Positions 46,892-56,236 of a stretch of DNA of 64,000 nucleotides are shown here, piece by piece. The notes beneath the pieces were generated by a model that saw nothing but the letters and a program-made list of their open reading frames with translations, ran no database searches and was not told the DNA's origin. The stretch spans positions 1,426,001-1,490,000 of the forward strand of contig NZ_PGER01000001.1 in NCBI RefSeq assembly GCF_002797935.1, read 5' to 3'. The position numbers were made by a program, and so were the translations under genes. Position 1 is the first letter of the stretch. Each line of letters starts with the position of its first letter. This DNA comes from Flavobacterium sp. 1 (GTDB lineage: Bacteria > Bacteroidota > Bacteroidia > Flavobacteriales > Flavobacteriaceae).

Positions 46892-47863
46892 ATGAGTAAA
46901 GGACCAATCAGTCAGTTTATTGAAAAGCATTATCTGCATTTCAATTCTGCATCTTTAGTTGACGCTGCAAAAGCTTATGAGCAGCAATTAGCCAATGGTG
47001 CAAAAATGATGGTAAGTATGGCTGGTGCAATGAGTACCGCTGAAATTGGAAAGATTTTTGCCGAAATAATTCGTCAGGATAAAGTTCAGATTATTTCTTG
47101 TACAGGAGCTAATCTTGAAGAAGATATTATGAATTTGGTAGCACATTCTCACTACGAAAGAGTTCCAAACTATCGTGATTTAACTCCTCAGGATGAATGG
47201 GATTTGTTAGAAAGAGGATTGAACAGAGTTACAGATACTTGTATTCCGGAACATGAAGCTTTTCGTCGTCTTCAAAAACACATTTACAAAATTTGGAAAG
47301 AAGCTGATGACAAAGGAGAAAGATATTTTCCTCATGAATTCATGTACAAAATGTTGCTTTCTGGTGTCTTAGAAGAATATTATGAAATAGATTTGAAAGA
47401 CAGCTGGATGTATGCAGCTGCTGAGAAAAATTTGCCTATTATTGTGCCGGGATGGGAAGACAGCACAATGGGAAATATTTTCGCATCATACGTTATCAAG
47501 GGGGATTTGAAAGCATCGACGATGAAATCAGGTATTGAATATATGGTTTTCTTATCTGATTGGTATCCAAAAAACAGTACTAATGGTGTTGGTTTCTTTC
47601 AAATTGGTGGAGGTATCGCAGGAGATTTCCCAATTTGTGTAGTGCCAATGCTGTACCAGGATATGGAAATGCATGATATTCCATTTTGGAGTTATTTCTG
47701 TCAAATTTCAGATTCTACAACCAGTTACGGATCTTATTCTGGAGCGGTTCCTAATGAAAAGATTACTTGGGGTAAATTAGATATTACTACTCCGAAGTTC
47801 ATTATCGAATCAGATGCTACGATTGTAGCTCCATTAATTTTTGCCTATTTGTTAGATTTATAA
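46892..47863 (+). CDS. Deoxyhypusine synthase-like protein
   Basis: This 323-residue protein is of the DHS fold (NAD-binding). It has the MMVSMAGAMSTAEIGK opening, IISCTGANLEED, GWEDSTMGN and QIGGGIAGDFP. The lysine that forms the enamine intermediate in eukaryotic DHS is retained as Lys295 in ITWGKLD. Bacteria lack eIF5A; bacterial homologues are thought to make polyamines such as homospermidine, which fits the arginine decarboxylase gene upstream. Substrate is inference. An acidic-tailed gene begins 9 bases after its stop. Confidence 0.85.
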   Translation: MSKGPISQFIEKHYLHFNSASLVDAAKAYEQQLANGAKMMVSMAGAMSTAEIGKIFAEIIRQDKVQIISCTGANLEEDIMNLVAHSHYERVPNYRDLTPQDEWDLLERGLNRVTDTCIPEHEAFRRLQKHIYKIWKEADDKGERYFPHEFMYKMLLSGVLEEYYEIDLKDSWMYAAAEKNLPIIVPGWEDSTMGNIFASYVIKGDLKASTMKSGIEYMVFLSDWYPKNSTNGVGFFQIGGGIAGDFPICVVPMLYQDMEMHDIPFWSYFCQISDSTTSYGSYSGAVPNEKITWGKLDITTPKFIIESDATIVAPLIFAYLLDL

Positions 47864-47872
47864 TAATTATTT

Positions 47873-48280
47873 ATGAAAAGAATAATAGTTGATTACGCCA
47901 AATTGACCAACGAAATTTTGAATCTTTTGGTCGAAAAATTTCCTGATGGTTATGATGATTCAGACATCATTAGATTTAGAAATGCCAAAAATGAATTAAT
48001 TGAAGCTGTAGAAGTTAAAACTGAAGATACTATTTATTTAGTAAAAGTAAGTACTAAGCTTGCTGACAGAATTGGAAATTACGATGAAGATGATGAAATT
48101 GATGATGATGTTGTTGAACCAATCAGCGGTTTAGAATTAGACGTTGAAGATGCAGACGACGACGATGATGACGATGAAGACGACAATGATAAACCAGATT
48201 TAGACGGTGATGACGATGATGAAGATTCTGATAGTAAAGACATCGCAGATGATGACGATGATGAAGACGATGAAGATTAA
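47873..48280 (+). CDS. Protein with conserved N-domain and long Asp/Glu tail
   Basis: This 135-residue protein has a compact N-terminal domain (about 1-75: MKRIIVDYAKLTNEILNLL, FRNAKNELIEAVEV, YLVKVSTKLADRI). About 60 residues follow that are mostly Asp and Glu. Homologues are common in Flavobacteriia, where I recall the label DNA primase being used, but no primase motif is present. The acidic tail resembles nucleic-acid-mimic or metal-binding tails. Function unknown. It is co-transcribed with the DHS-like gene and followed by a terminator. Confidence 0.75.
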   Translation: MKRIIVDYAKLTNEILNLLVEKFPDGYDDSDIIRFRNAKNELIEAVEVKTEDTIYLVKVSTKLADRIGNYDEDDEIDDDVVEPISGLELDVEDADDDDDDDEDDNDKPDLDGDDDDEDSDSKDIADDDDDEDDED

Positions 48281-48304
48281 TTTTTAATTAACTAAAAATA
48301 TAGA

Positions 48305-48330
48305 AAAGGAACTCCAATTTGAGTTCCTTT
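48305..48330 (+). terminator. Terminator after the acidic-tail gene
   Basis: A perfect 10-bp stem (AAAGGAACTC with GAGTTCCTTT) with a 6-base loop is followed by a T-run, 24 bases past the stop. Confidence 0.9.
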
Positions 48331-48369
48331 TTTTATTATATTTATTTTTCAAATATTATATGAGCCAAA

Positions 48370-50481
48370 ATGACAACAGCAATTCTACACGCCAAACTTA
48401 AAGAAAATTTTGGGTTTGAAAAATTCAGACCTAATCAAGAAGAAATTATTAATTGCATACTTTCTGGAAAAGATACTTTGGCAATTATGCCAACTGGAGG
48501 GGGAAAATCAATATGTTTTCAACTTCCTGCTTTAGTCTTTCCAGGAATCACAATTGTTATTTCACCATTAATTGCCCTGATGAAAGATCAGGTGGACAGT
48601 TTGAAAGCAAACGGAATTGACGCCTGTTTTATTAACAGCAGCCAATCATCTGATGAGCAGCAATTTCATATTCAAAATTTGAAAGACAATAAAGTCAAAC
48701 TTGTTTATGTTGCACCAGAAAGTTTATCGTTTTTAGAAAATGCATTTAGTCAGATAGTTGTGAGCTTAATTGCTATTGACGAAGCACATTGTATTTCTGC
48801 ATGGGGACATGATTTTCGACCTGCATACACCAATTTGGGATATCTTAAAAACCGCTTCGCCTCTACTCCAATCTTGGCATTGACGGCAACAGCTGATAAA
48901 GCTACGCGCACTGATATTTCTGAGCAGTTAAATTTAATTAGTCCAGAAATCTTTGTTTCTTCTTTTGATAGGAAAAATTTAAGTTTGGAAGTGAGACCGG
49001 CTTTGGATCGTGTTAAGCAAATTATAGAGTTTATAAAAAATAAGCCAAATGAATCAGGCATTGTCTATTGCCTAAGCCGAAAAACTACGGAAGAGCTTAC
49101 CGAAAAATTGCAAAAAACAGGAATTAAAGCCAAAGCCTATCATGCGGGTTTGGATAGTAAAATACGATCTAAAACTCAAGACGAATTTATCAGCGATGAT
49201 TGTCAGGTGGTTTGTGCGACGATTGCTTTTGGAATGGGAATTGATAAATCAAATGTTCGTTGGGTAATTCATTATAATTTACCAAAAAATATTGAAGGTT
49301 ATTATCAGGAAATCGGAAGAGCAGGCCGTGACGGATTACCGTCTGAAACCGTTTTATTCGAAAGTTATGGTGATATGATTCAGTTGCAAAAATTTGCTTC
49401 CGAAGGTTTGAATGCTGATGTTCAATTGGCAAAATTGGAAAGAATGAAACAATACGCGGATGCATTGAGTTGCCGCAGAAAAATATTACTTTCTTATTTT
49501 GGTGAATTGGTAACTGAAAATTGTGGCAATTGTGATATTTGTAAAAATCCTCCCGCTTTTTTTGACGGAACAATAATTGCACAAAAAGCTTTATCAGCTG
49601 TGATTCGTTTGCAGGAATCAGAAGCCCTTCCTGTTATTGTAGATTTTTTAAGAGGTTCTAAAAATGCTTCTATCTACGACAAAGGTTATCAAAATTTAAA
49701 AACCTACGCAGTTGGTGCAGATATTTCGTGGTATGACTGGAATCAATACTTAATCCAATTAATAAATTTGGGCTATTGCGAAATTGCTTTCCATCAGCAG
49801 AATAAAATAAAATTAACTCCTTTTGCAAAAAAAGTATTATTTGAAGGAGAAAAAGTGCAGTTGACAACAGTTCAAAAAATGAATGCAAAAGCAGTTGAGC
49901 CTAAAATAGCTAAAATAAAATCGGCTGGGAATTCTCTTTTTGAAGTTCTTAGAAAACTGCGTTCTGAAATTGCCAAAGAAGAAGAAGTTCCAGCCTACAT
50001 TATTTTTAATGATGCCACTTTGAAACAGTTCGAAATTCAGCGGCCAATGAGTGATTCCGAATTTCTGGCAATTGATGGAGTTGGAAAAGCAAAGCTTGAA
50101 AAATATGGTGATGCATTCATAAAAGCAATTATTGAATTTCATAAAAGCAAACCGGTAAGAGTAAAAAAAGAAAATACTACTTACAAAGAAACTTTAGAAC
50201 TGTTTCAAAATGGAATGACCGTTGAAGAAATTGCGCTACAGAGAAAACTATTAGTTCCAACAATAATTTCACATTTAGCAAAATTATACAGTGACGGTTA
50301 TCCAATAGATTTAGGCATTTTTATAAACGAAGAAGAAATTGCAAAAATTGCAGAAGCAAAAATTAAACTGGAAGCTCCAAACGCTTTGAAACCTTATTTT
50401 GATTTTTTTGAAGAACAGCTTCCTTATGATAAAATCAGAATTGGTTTGGCTATACTCGAAAAAGAAAATACAGTACTTTAA
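48370..50481 (+). CDS. recQ: ATP-dependent DNA helicase RecQ
   Basis: RecQ unwinds DNA 3'-5' in recombination and replication repair. The 703-residue protein has RPNQEEII (motif 0), Walker A MPTGGGKS, DEAH (IDEAHCISAWGHDFRPAY), QEIGRAGRDG in motif VI, the zinc-binding CxxC-type cysteines (NCGNCDICKNPP), a winged helix, an HRDC domain (about 520-600) and a C-terminal helix-turn-helix extension. Length is normal for Bacteroidota RecQ. A DNA glycosylase gene starts 5 bases after its stop, so DNA-repair genes are paired. Confidence 0.96.
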   Translation: MTTAILHAKLKENFGFEKFRPNQEEIINCILSGKDTLAIMPTGGGKSICFQLPALVFPGITIVISPLIALMKDQVDSLKANGIDACFINSSQSSDEQQFHIQNLKDNKVKLVYVAPESLSFLENAFSQIVVSLIAIDEAHCISAWGHDFRPAYTNLGYLKNRFASTPILALTATADKATRTDISEQLNLISPEIFVSSFDRKNLSLEVRPALDRVKQIIEFIKNKPNESGIVYCLSRKTTEELTEKLQKTGIKAKAYHAGLDSKIRSKTQDEFISDDCQVVCATIAFGMGIDKSNVRWVIHYNLPKNIEGYYQEIGRAGRDGLPSETVLFESYGDMIQLQKFASEGLNADVQLAKLERMKQYADALSCRRKILLSYFGELVTENCGNCDICKNPPAFFDGTIIAQKALSAVIRLQESEALPVIVDFLRGSKNASIYDKGYQNLKTYAVGADISWYDWNQYLIQLINLGYCEIAFHQQNKIKLTPFAKKVLFEGEKVQLTTVQKMNAKAVEPKIAKIKSAGNSLFEVLRKLRSEIAKEEEVPAYIIFNDATLKQFEIQRPMSDSEFLAIDGVGKAKLEKYGDAFIKAIIEFHKSKPVRVKKENTTYKETLELFQNGMTVEEIALQRKLLVPTIISHLAKLYSDGYPIDLGIFINEEEIAKIAEAKIKLEAPNALKPYFDFFEEQLPYDKIRIGLAILEKENTVL

Positions 50482-50485
50482 TTTT

Positions 50486-50965
50486 ATGAGAATACATTCA
50501 TTTTTACATTTTGTAAATTCAGAAACTGAAATATTAATTTTGGGAACTATGCCTGGAGCTATGTCTTTGGAAAAACAAGAATATTATGCCCATCCAAGAA
50601 ATCATTTTTGGAAAATAATCTGTACACTTTTTGAGGCATTGCCAATTCCTGTAAATTTTGAAGATAAAATTAAAATTCTTGGAGAAAATAAAATTGGGAT
50701 TTGGGATGTCTTAGAAAATTGTGAAAGAAAAGGAAGTCTAGATATTCATATAAAAAAACACAAAGAAAATGATTTTGAATTTTTGGTTAAAAAATTTCCT
50801 GGTATAACCAAGATTATTTTTAATGGAAAACAGAGTCATGCTTTTTTTATAAAGAGATTTGGACAAATAGAAGGTATCACTTATTTTGTGATGCCTTCAA
50901 CCAGTCCTGCAAATACTATGTCTTTTGAGAATAAGTTAAAAATTTGGTCGAGCTGTTTTCAATAA
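50486..50965 (+). CDS. DNA-deoxyinosine (hypoxanthine-DNA) glycosylase, UDG superfamily family 6
   Basis: This 159-residue member of the uracil-DNA glycosylase fold should excise hypoxanthine from DNA. It has the motif-1 region ILGTMPGAMSLEKQEYYAHP, followed by HFWKI and GIWDVLENCERKGS, and motif 2 PSTSPAN. The ATG at 50486 (MRIHSFLHF) places the family N-terminus correctly; longer in-frame starts would lie inside recQ. It follows recQ by 5 bases. Confidence 0.88.
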   Translation: MRIHSFLHFVNSETEILILGTMPGAMSLEKQEYYAHPRNHFWKIICTLFEALPIPVNFEDKIKILGENKIGIWDVLENCERKGSLDIHIKKHKENDFEFLVKKFPGITKIIFNGKQSHAFFIKRFGQIEGITYFVMPSTSPANTMSFENKLKIWSSCFQ

Positions 50966-50977
50966 AAAAATTAACTT

Positions 50978-51493
50978 TTATAAATATCTTTCTGCAAAAA
51001 CTTTTTGATGATGTTTAAGATGACCTAGAATTAAAAAGCCTAAAGCTCTTACCGAAACTTCATGACCTGATGCAGTTCCAATTCTTCTTAATTGTTCATC
51101 AGAAAAACTTTTGAACATCAATAAATTGGAATGTCTCACCGCAGAAAACTCAGTTAATAAATCTTGAATGCTTCTGCTTTTCGCATCTGTATTGTCGACA
51201 TAATCATTTTCTTCAAAACCAGGTAAAGGTGTTTTGTCGTTTCTGGAAATTCTAAGCGCACGGTAGCTAAAAATTCTTTCGGCATCAATAATGTGCTGAA
51301 TGATTTCTTTGATAGTCCATTTGCCTTCAGCATAACTGTAATCAAATTTGTCCAAGGGAATATTTTGAACAAATTTGATAAAGTCGTGCAAACTAATTTC
51401 TAATTCTTCAAATAATTCAACATTTTCTAATGCTTGTATATATGTAGCATTAAATTTAGAATATTCATTTACTGGCAATTGATTGGAATTCAT
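50978..51493 (-). CDS. DinB-family (DfsB-like) putative metal-dependent protein
   Basis: This 171-residue four-helix-bundle protein has the three-His metal pattern of DinB/YfiT: HIIDAERIFSYRALR and HLKHHQKVFAERYL. Relatives include thiol transferases and hydrolases, but the activity is not known for this one. It ends convergently with the glycosylase gene, with only 12 bases between, and follows the ppc gene on the minus strand. Confidence 0.85.
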   Translation of the reverse strand: MNSNQLPVNEYSKFNATYIQALENVELFEELEISLHDFIKFVQNIPLDKFDYSYAEGKWTIKEIIQHIIDAERIFSYRALRISRNDKTPLPGFEENDYVDNTDAKSRSIQDLLTEFSAVRHSNLLMFKSFSDEQLRRIGTASGHEVSVRALGFLILGHLKHHQKVFAERYL

Positions 51494-51540
51494 AATGACA
51501 ATTTTTTAGAAATTTAGAATTTAATTTTTGTATCAGTTTT

Positions 51541-54126
51541 TTAAGCAGAATTTCTACTTGCATTGGTATTGCCAAAAAGAGAACGGGTCACAATTTTTTC
51601 ATACACTTTTATCAAGTTCAAATCTGGGTTTTCGGCTTTATTAAGTTCACTGATTTTTAGTAAAGCATATTGTTGTATTGTCAACAATGGTAATACAATA
51701 CGTTCTCTCATTTGAATAGAAGCTATACCATCCGGGTAATTTTCCATCAATTCAGCATGTCCTGCAATTTTTAATAATAATCTTTTTGTTTCCAAAAATT
51801 CATCATAAATAATCTGCCAAAAAGCACCAAATTCAGGATCCTTGCTCATGTATGCAGTTAATGGGAAAAATGATTTTGCCAATGACATCATACTGTTTTC
51901 AAGCAAGGTTCTGAAAAATAATGAATCATTATATAAATTTTGAACTTTATCCCATTGGTTATTATTTTCGAAATGTTTTAAAGCAGTACCTACTCCAAAA
52001 AATCCTGGAACATTTTGTTTTAATTGACTCCAAGAACCCACAAATGGAATTGCTCTCAAATCAGCAAAATCAAGACTTTCTGATTTGCTTCTTTTGGAAG
52101 GACGGCTTCCAATATTCGTTTTTGCATAATATTTTAGAGTACTCATCTGTTCCAAATATGGAATAAATTTGGGATGGTTTTTGAAACTCAAATATTTATC
52201 ATACCCTAATTCAGCCATTTGATCCAAAATCGCTTTTTCATCTGCACTTAGCTGATTTTGACCTTGATTGAATACTTGATTAGCCACACCAGCACTCAAA
52301 AGGTTTTCCAAATTATAGCGGCATGAATCCAATGTTCCAAAATTTGAACTGATGGTTTGTCCCTGAATTGTAATTTGGATTTCATTATTTTCAATATTCG
52401 GACCTAATGAAGCATAAAATTTATGGGTTTTTCCTCCGCCACGTGCTGGAGGTCCGCCACGCCCATCAAAAAATATAACATGAATTCCATATTTTCTGGA
52501 CATTTCAGTCAAAGCTTCTTTTGCTTTATATATGCTCCAGTTTGCCATTAAATAGCCACCGTCTTTTGTTCCGTCAGAAAAACCTAGCATTATTGTCTGT
52601 TTGTTATTTCTGTTTTGCAAATGCTGAACATATTCAGGATTTGTGTATAATGTTTCCATCACTAAATGTGCATTATGCAAATCATCTACTGATTCAAAAA
52701 GCGGAATAATATCTACGGTAGCATTTTCCCAATTGCATAATTTAAATAAGGCAAAAGTTTCCATAACATTAAGTGCGCTTTCGTTATTACTTATGATATA
52801 ACGGTTGGCTCCAAATTCTCCATTGTTTTCTTGAATTGTTTTGATACATTGAATGGATTCAATAGTAGATCTTGTCATTTCATTTTCAAAATCAGCTGCA
52901 TCTAAATTACCTTTCAGAGTTGACAATACTTCTAATTTTTTTTCCTCAGTTAATTGGAAATAATCAGCAGGGAAAACATTTTCTTTTGATTTTGAGTAAT
53001 AATCCACAATATCATAAAAAACAGTTTGATGAATTTTACTGTTTTGTCTGATATCTAAAGTAGCAAAATGGAAACCAAATAAATTTATGCGAATAAGCAA
53101 GGCATCTATCTGATCAACATATAGTGACTGATGCTGCTCAATTATTATGGTTTTTATTTTATTTAACTGCAGTTTAAATTCATCAAGTGTAATAAAAATA
53201 TCTCCTTTTGAATAAAAAACAGAACGGTATAATTTTTGCTCAAGCTCCATTACCAGTGAATCTACAACTGGAAAAGTTAACTTTCTTTTTAAATTTCTTA
53301 TTTCAAAATAATAACATTTTAAAATTGAAGTTCTCAAACGCTCAGCAACTTTCAGTGTGATTTCTGTAGTAACAAATGGGTTACCGTCACGGTCACCGCC
53401 TGGCCAGAAACCAAGTTTAATTAATGGATTTTTTATAGACTCACCTTCAAAAACATTTTTTTGCAGATAATGAACCATCTCTCCAGAAGTGTTATAAAAA
53501 ACATTTTCCAGATACCAAATTAAACTAACAGCTTCATCATAAGGATTCGGTTTTTCATTTTGAATAAAAGGTGTTTTTCCTAATTGAGCTAATAATTGTT
53601 TTATTTCTAATAGATTGTTCTTTCTAAGAGCTTCTGTCAAATCATTAATAATTCCTAAAACAGAACCAGGATAAAATTGAGTTGGGTGAGCTGTTAAAAC
53701 AGTACGAACATTAAAATTTTCTAAGAAATTAATTAATTCCTCTTTATTGCCTCTGACGTCAGATTTCTCTTTAATATCACGAAGAGAACCTCTCCCTTCC
53801 ATATTGTTTACCACAGGAAAAGCAGCATCTTCAATGGCATCAAATAAAACAATCTGACGCTCAATATATTGTATAAAGTGAAACATTAGATTAATTTTAT
53901 CTTTTTCAGAATCACTATGCATGTATTTATCTGAAAAAAAGTCGAATATTTCTGTAGGAGTTTTTTGCTTTTTGAAGCCGGAATCGCATAGTTCTGTAAA
54001 AATAGGCAACAAAACACCAGTATTATCGACAGAATCAAAAGGCAATGTTATAAAAACGCTATTGTAAATATGATATTTAGATAAAACATTTTCGTTAAAA
54101 CGCTCTATTTTAGGTAACGTATACAT
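51541..54126 (-). CDS. ppc: Phosphoenolpyruvate carboxylase
   Basis: PEPC makes oxaloacetate from PEP and bicarbonate (anaplerosis). The 861-residue protein has TAHPTQFYPG, GFWPGGDRDGNPFV, MLGFSDGTKDGG and the glycine loop FFDGRGGPPARGGG. The canonical FHGRGG motif reads FDGRGG here; I recall this variant as typical of Bacteroidota PEPCs. The C-terminus ends NTNASRNSA, resembling the usual (Q)NTG end. It stands alone. Confidence 0.95.
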   Translation of the reverse strand: MYTLPKIERFNENVLSKYHIYNSVFITLPFDSVDNTGVLLPIFTELCDSGFKKQKTPTEIFDFFSDKYMHSDSEKDKINLMFHFIQYIERQIVLFDAIEDAAFPVVNNMEGRGSLRDIKEKSDVRGNKEELINFLENFNVRTVLTAHPTQFYPGSVLGIINDLTEALRKNNLLEIKQLLAQLGKTPFIQNEKPNPYDEAVSLIWYLENVFYNTSGEMVHYLQKNVFEGESIKNPLIKLGFWPGGDRDGNPFVTTEITLKVAERLRTSILKCYYFEIRNLKRKLTFPVVDSLVMELEQKLYRSVFYSKGDIFITLDEFKLQLNKIKTIIIEQHQSLYVDQIDALLIRINLFGFHFATLDIRQNSKIHQTVFYDIVDYYSKSKENVFPADYFQLTEEKKLEVLSTLKGNLDAADFENEMTRSTIESIQCIKTIQENNGEFGANRYIISNNESALNVMETFALFKLCNWENATVDIIPLFESVDDLHNAHLVMETLYTNPEYVQHLQNRNNKQTIMLGFSDGTKDGGYLMANWSIYKAKEALTEMSRKYGIHVIFFDGRGGPPARGGGKTHKFYASLGPNIENNEIQITIQGQTISSNFGTLDSCRYNLENLLSAGVANQVFNQGQNQLSADEKAILDQMAELGYDKYLSFKNHPKFIPYLEQMSTLKYYAKTNIGSRPSKRSKSESLDFADLRAIPFVGSWSQLKQNVPGFFGVGTALKHFENNNQWDKVQNLYNDSLFFRTLLENSMMSLAKSFFPLTAYMSKDPEFGAFWQIIYDEFLETKRLLLKIAGHAELMENYPDGIASIQMRERIVLPLLTIQQYALLKISELNKAENPDLNLIKVYEKIVTRSLFGNTNASRNSA

Positions 54127-54166
54127 AATTAAACTATTAGTTGGTTGATTAATCTAACATAAAAAA

Positions 54167-54188
54167 ACCCCAAGATTACGCTTGAGGT
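54167..54188 (-). terminator. Terminator after the Lrp-type gene
   Basis: An 8-bp stem with one G-T pair (ACCCCAAG with CTTGAGGT) and a 6-base loop is followed on the minus strand by a T-run. It separates the Lrp gene from ppc. Confidence 0.85.
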
Positions 54189-54216
54189 TATATTTATATA
54201 TAGCATTCAAGATTTT

Positions 54217-54696
54217 TTACATTTCTTTGAAAATGGTATGCATCAAACGCTTTTTATCATTTATGCTTTCCTCAAGAGAAATCATAGTTTCTGTTCTATA
54301 AACACCCTCGATATCATCAATCATAAAAATAACATCTTTTGCATGCTTAGTGTCTTTTGCTCTTATCTTGCAAAAAATATTGAATTTGCCAGTAGTTACA
54401 GAAGCTACAGTTACAAATGGAATTTCATTAATACGCTCTAAAACAAATTTAGTTTGAGAAGTATTATTAAGAAACACACCTACATAAGCAATAAATGAAT
54501 ATCCTAATTTATCATAATCAAGGACTAAAGAAGACCCCATTATGATACCAGCATCTTCCATTTTTTTAACTCTAACATGCACCGTTCCAGCTGAAATCAA
54601 TAATTTTTTAGCAATGTCAGTAAACGGAACTCTTGTGTTGTCTATCAACATATCTAAAATCTGGTGATCTACTTCATCTAAACGAAACTTACTCAT
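54217..54696 (-). CDS. Lrp/AsnC-family transcriptional regulator
   Basis: This 159-residue protein has an N-terminal helix-turn-helix (about 5-55: LDEVDHQILDMLIDNTRVPF, then LLISAGTVHVRVKKM) and a C-terminal RAM domain (about 70-150) for amino-acid binding and oligomerisation. It probably responds to an amino acid. It stands between the M14 peptidase and ppc on the same strand; its targets are not shown by sequence. Confidence 0.93.
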   Translation of the reverse strand: MSKFRLDEVDHQILDMLIDNTRVPFTDIAKKLLISAGTVHVRVKKMEDAGIIMGSSLVLDYDKLGYSFIAYVGVFLNNTSQTKFVLERINEIPFVTVASVTTGKFNIFCKIRAKDTKHAKDVIFMIDDIEGVYRTETMISLEESINDKKRLMHTIFKEM

Positions 54697-54772
54697 AATT
54701 CTTTTATTATACGGTTATTTGCTACTAAAAAAGTTAAAATTATAAATAAAAATTAAATAAACAGCGAAAAAA

Positions 54773-55926
54773 TCAATTTTTTAATTTTCCATTAACGAAA
54801 AAAACTTTTTCATCAAAATTAAAATCTGCTTTTTGATTTTCATTGGGTCTGTTATTTTGTCCGTCTCTATATAATGCTTGTTTGGCATCATACTCATAAT
54901 GACCACAATACCCTTTTAAATCGCCTGCTTGAACTATGTAAGCATTAAAATTTATTCTATTGTCAATTAACTCTTCCTTATATTGAGCCACAAAATTCGT
55001 GATTATTTCATTACCATCATAATTTATTTTGACATTTTTATACATAAAATCAAAAAAAACAACATTATTCTGAGGAATGTTTAAATATTTATCATTTCTA
55101 TTACCAACTATATCGTTTTCGTTAAGAATAATAAAACTCGACAGTAAAGATATAAACACGAATTTTCTTGTTTTTTCTCTCTCATAATCATCTGGATAGT
55201 GACCTGCTTCAAATAATATTGTTGGAACACCTAGATACTGAAAAGTATCTCCAATGCAGTTAATATTGAAAGAGTCATCAAATCGGCCTACCTGTCCTGG
55301 AATATAATTCTGCAAAACTTCATTAATGCCTGCAATCAGGTTAATAGCTTTTAATCTGGACTCATTTACCTCTCTTTCTTCATTATAAGAAGGTGCCAAA
55401 AAAGAAACAGTTGCGGGTTTTCCTGTATCGGCAACACCAAAAATAGTACGCTGATCATGCAGATTAAAACAATAATCAGGTTTAAAATTCTCAAAAACAG
55501 ATCGGAGTATTTTGCTTTCTGGCTGTGTAAGATCCTGTGAATCCCTATTTAAATCTATATTATTAGCATTTGCACGGGTATATAATTTTGCTCCATCAGG
55601 ATTTAGCATTGGAATACAATAAAAAGTAAAGCTTTCTAAAAGTTCTTTAGCTAAATCTGATCCGCTAATAAGAAGATTTATGAAATCGAATAGTGCTTTG
55701 GTCGTTGTACTTTCGTTTCCGTGCATTTGCGACCAGAGATAAATTTTGGTTTTGCCATTGCCATTTTGATAACTGTAAATGGGTTTTCCCAAAACGGATT
55801 CACCAATTATTTTCACATCTTTTTTAAGAGTTCGCTGTTTAATAATGGCTCAATATTATCTAATGTGATATAACGGCCCTGAATAGTTTTTTCTTTGTTT
55901 TGATTGAATAGTTCTTCTAAATTCAT
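54773..55926 (-). pseudogene. M14-family zinc carboxypeptidase with a one-base frame change near its start
   Basis: The catalytic frame (54773-55816) encodes a zinc peptidase: GKPIYSY, SQMHGNES with His and Glu ligands, NLHDQR and FEAGHYP. In that frame the only early start is GTG at 55816, after a stop. Upstream in the -1-related frame, an ATG at 55926 opens 37 codons (MNLEELFNQNKEKTIQGRY, EPLLNSELLKK) that fit the natural N-terminus and stop (TGA) 3 bases after the join. The join is at 55819-55825, A-AAA-AAG. One more A, or a -1 ribosomal slip there, would fuse both parts into a 384-residue protein. It could be a real mutation, a sequencing error or programmed frameshifting; translation from the GTG would give a nearly complete domain. 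Confidence 0.75.
55819..55825 (-). other. A-AAA-AAG heptamer at the M14 frame junction
   Basis: On the minus strand the bases read A AAA AAG in the phase needed for -1 slippage, followed by ATG and the zero-frame stop TGA. No strong downstream hairpin or upstream purine-rich stimulator is obvious, so the motif alone does not prove programmed frameshifting. Confidence 0.4.
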
Positions 55927-56236
55927 GTCTCAATATTTGATTTACAAAAGTAAACATCTTTATTTTTACATTTGTAAACAATGATTTTTAAAAATTTATT
56001 AAAATTGTAAACCCTCTTTTAAAAGTTAAGTATACAAAAGTATATTTAAGATGAATCTTAAATAATAACTTTAATTTCAGTTATTAAATACTATAAAATT
56101 AGACAGTTAAATATATTTACTTGTATTTATTGATTAATATTATAAATCTTAAATTTAGGTTTTAACATTGTAAATTAGGCTATCACATACCTTTTGATTA
56201 CATTTGTAAATACATCAATTTGAAATACAATTTACA
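55927..56236. promoter_or_regulatory. Divergent regulatory region with five to six TTTAC-N4-GTAAA palindromes
   Basis: This 310-bp AT-rich region contains exact TTTAC-N4-GTAAA sites at 55941-55954, 55965-55978 and (overlapping the XRE ATG) 56231-56244. One-mismatch sites lie at 56161-56174 and 56197-56210, and a weaker one at 55998-56011. Minus-strand -7 box TACTTTTG (55952-55945) lies inside the first site. Plus-strand -7 box TACATTTG (56199-56206) lies inside another. The layout fits operators of the adjacent XRE regulator. Confidence 0.65.

Noticed and set aside
49190..49582. Open frame of 130 codons on the minus strand within recQ
   Set aside because: It is a shadow of the recQ frame; cysteine, phenylalanine and histidine content is aberrant and no start context or homology is visible.
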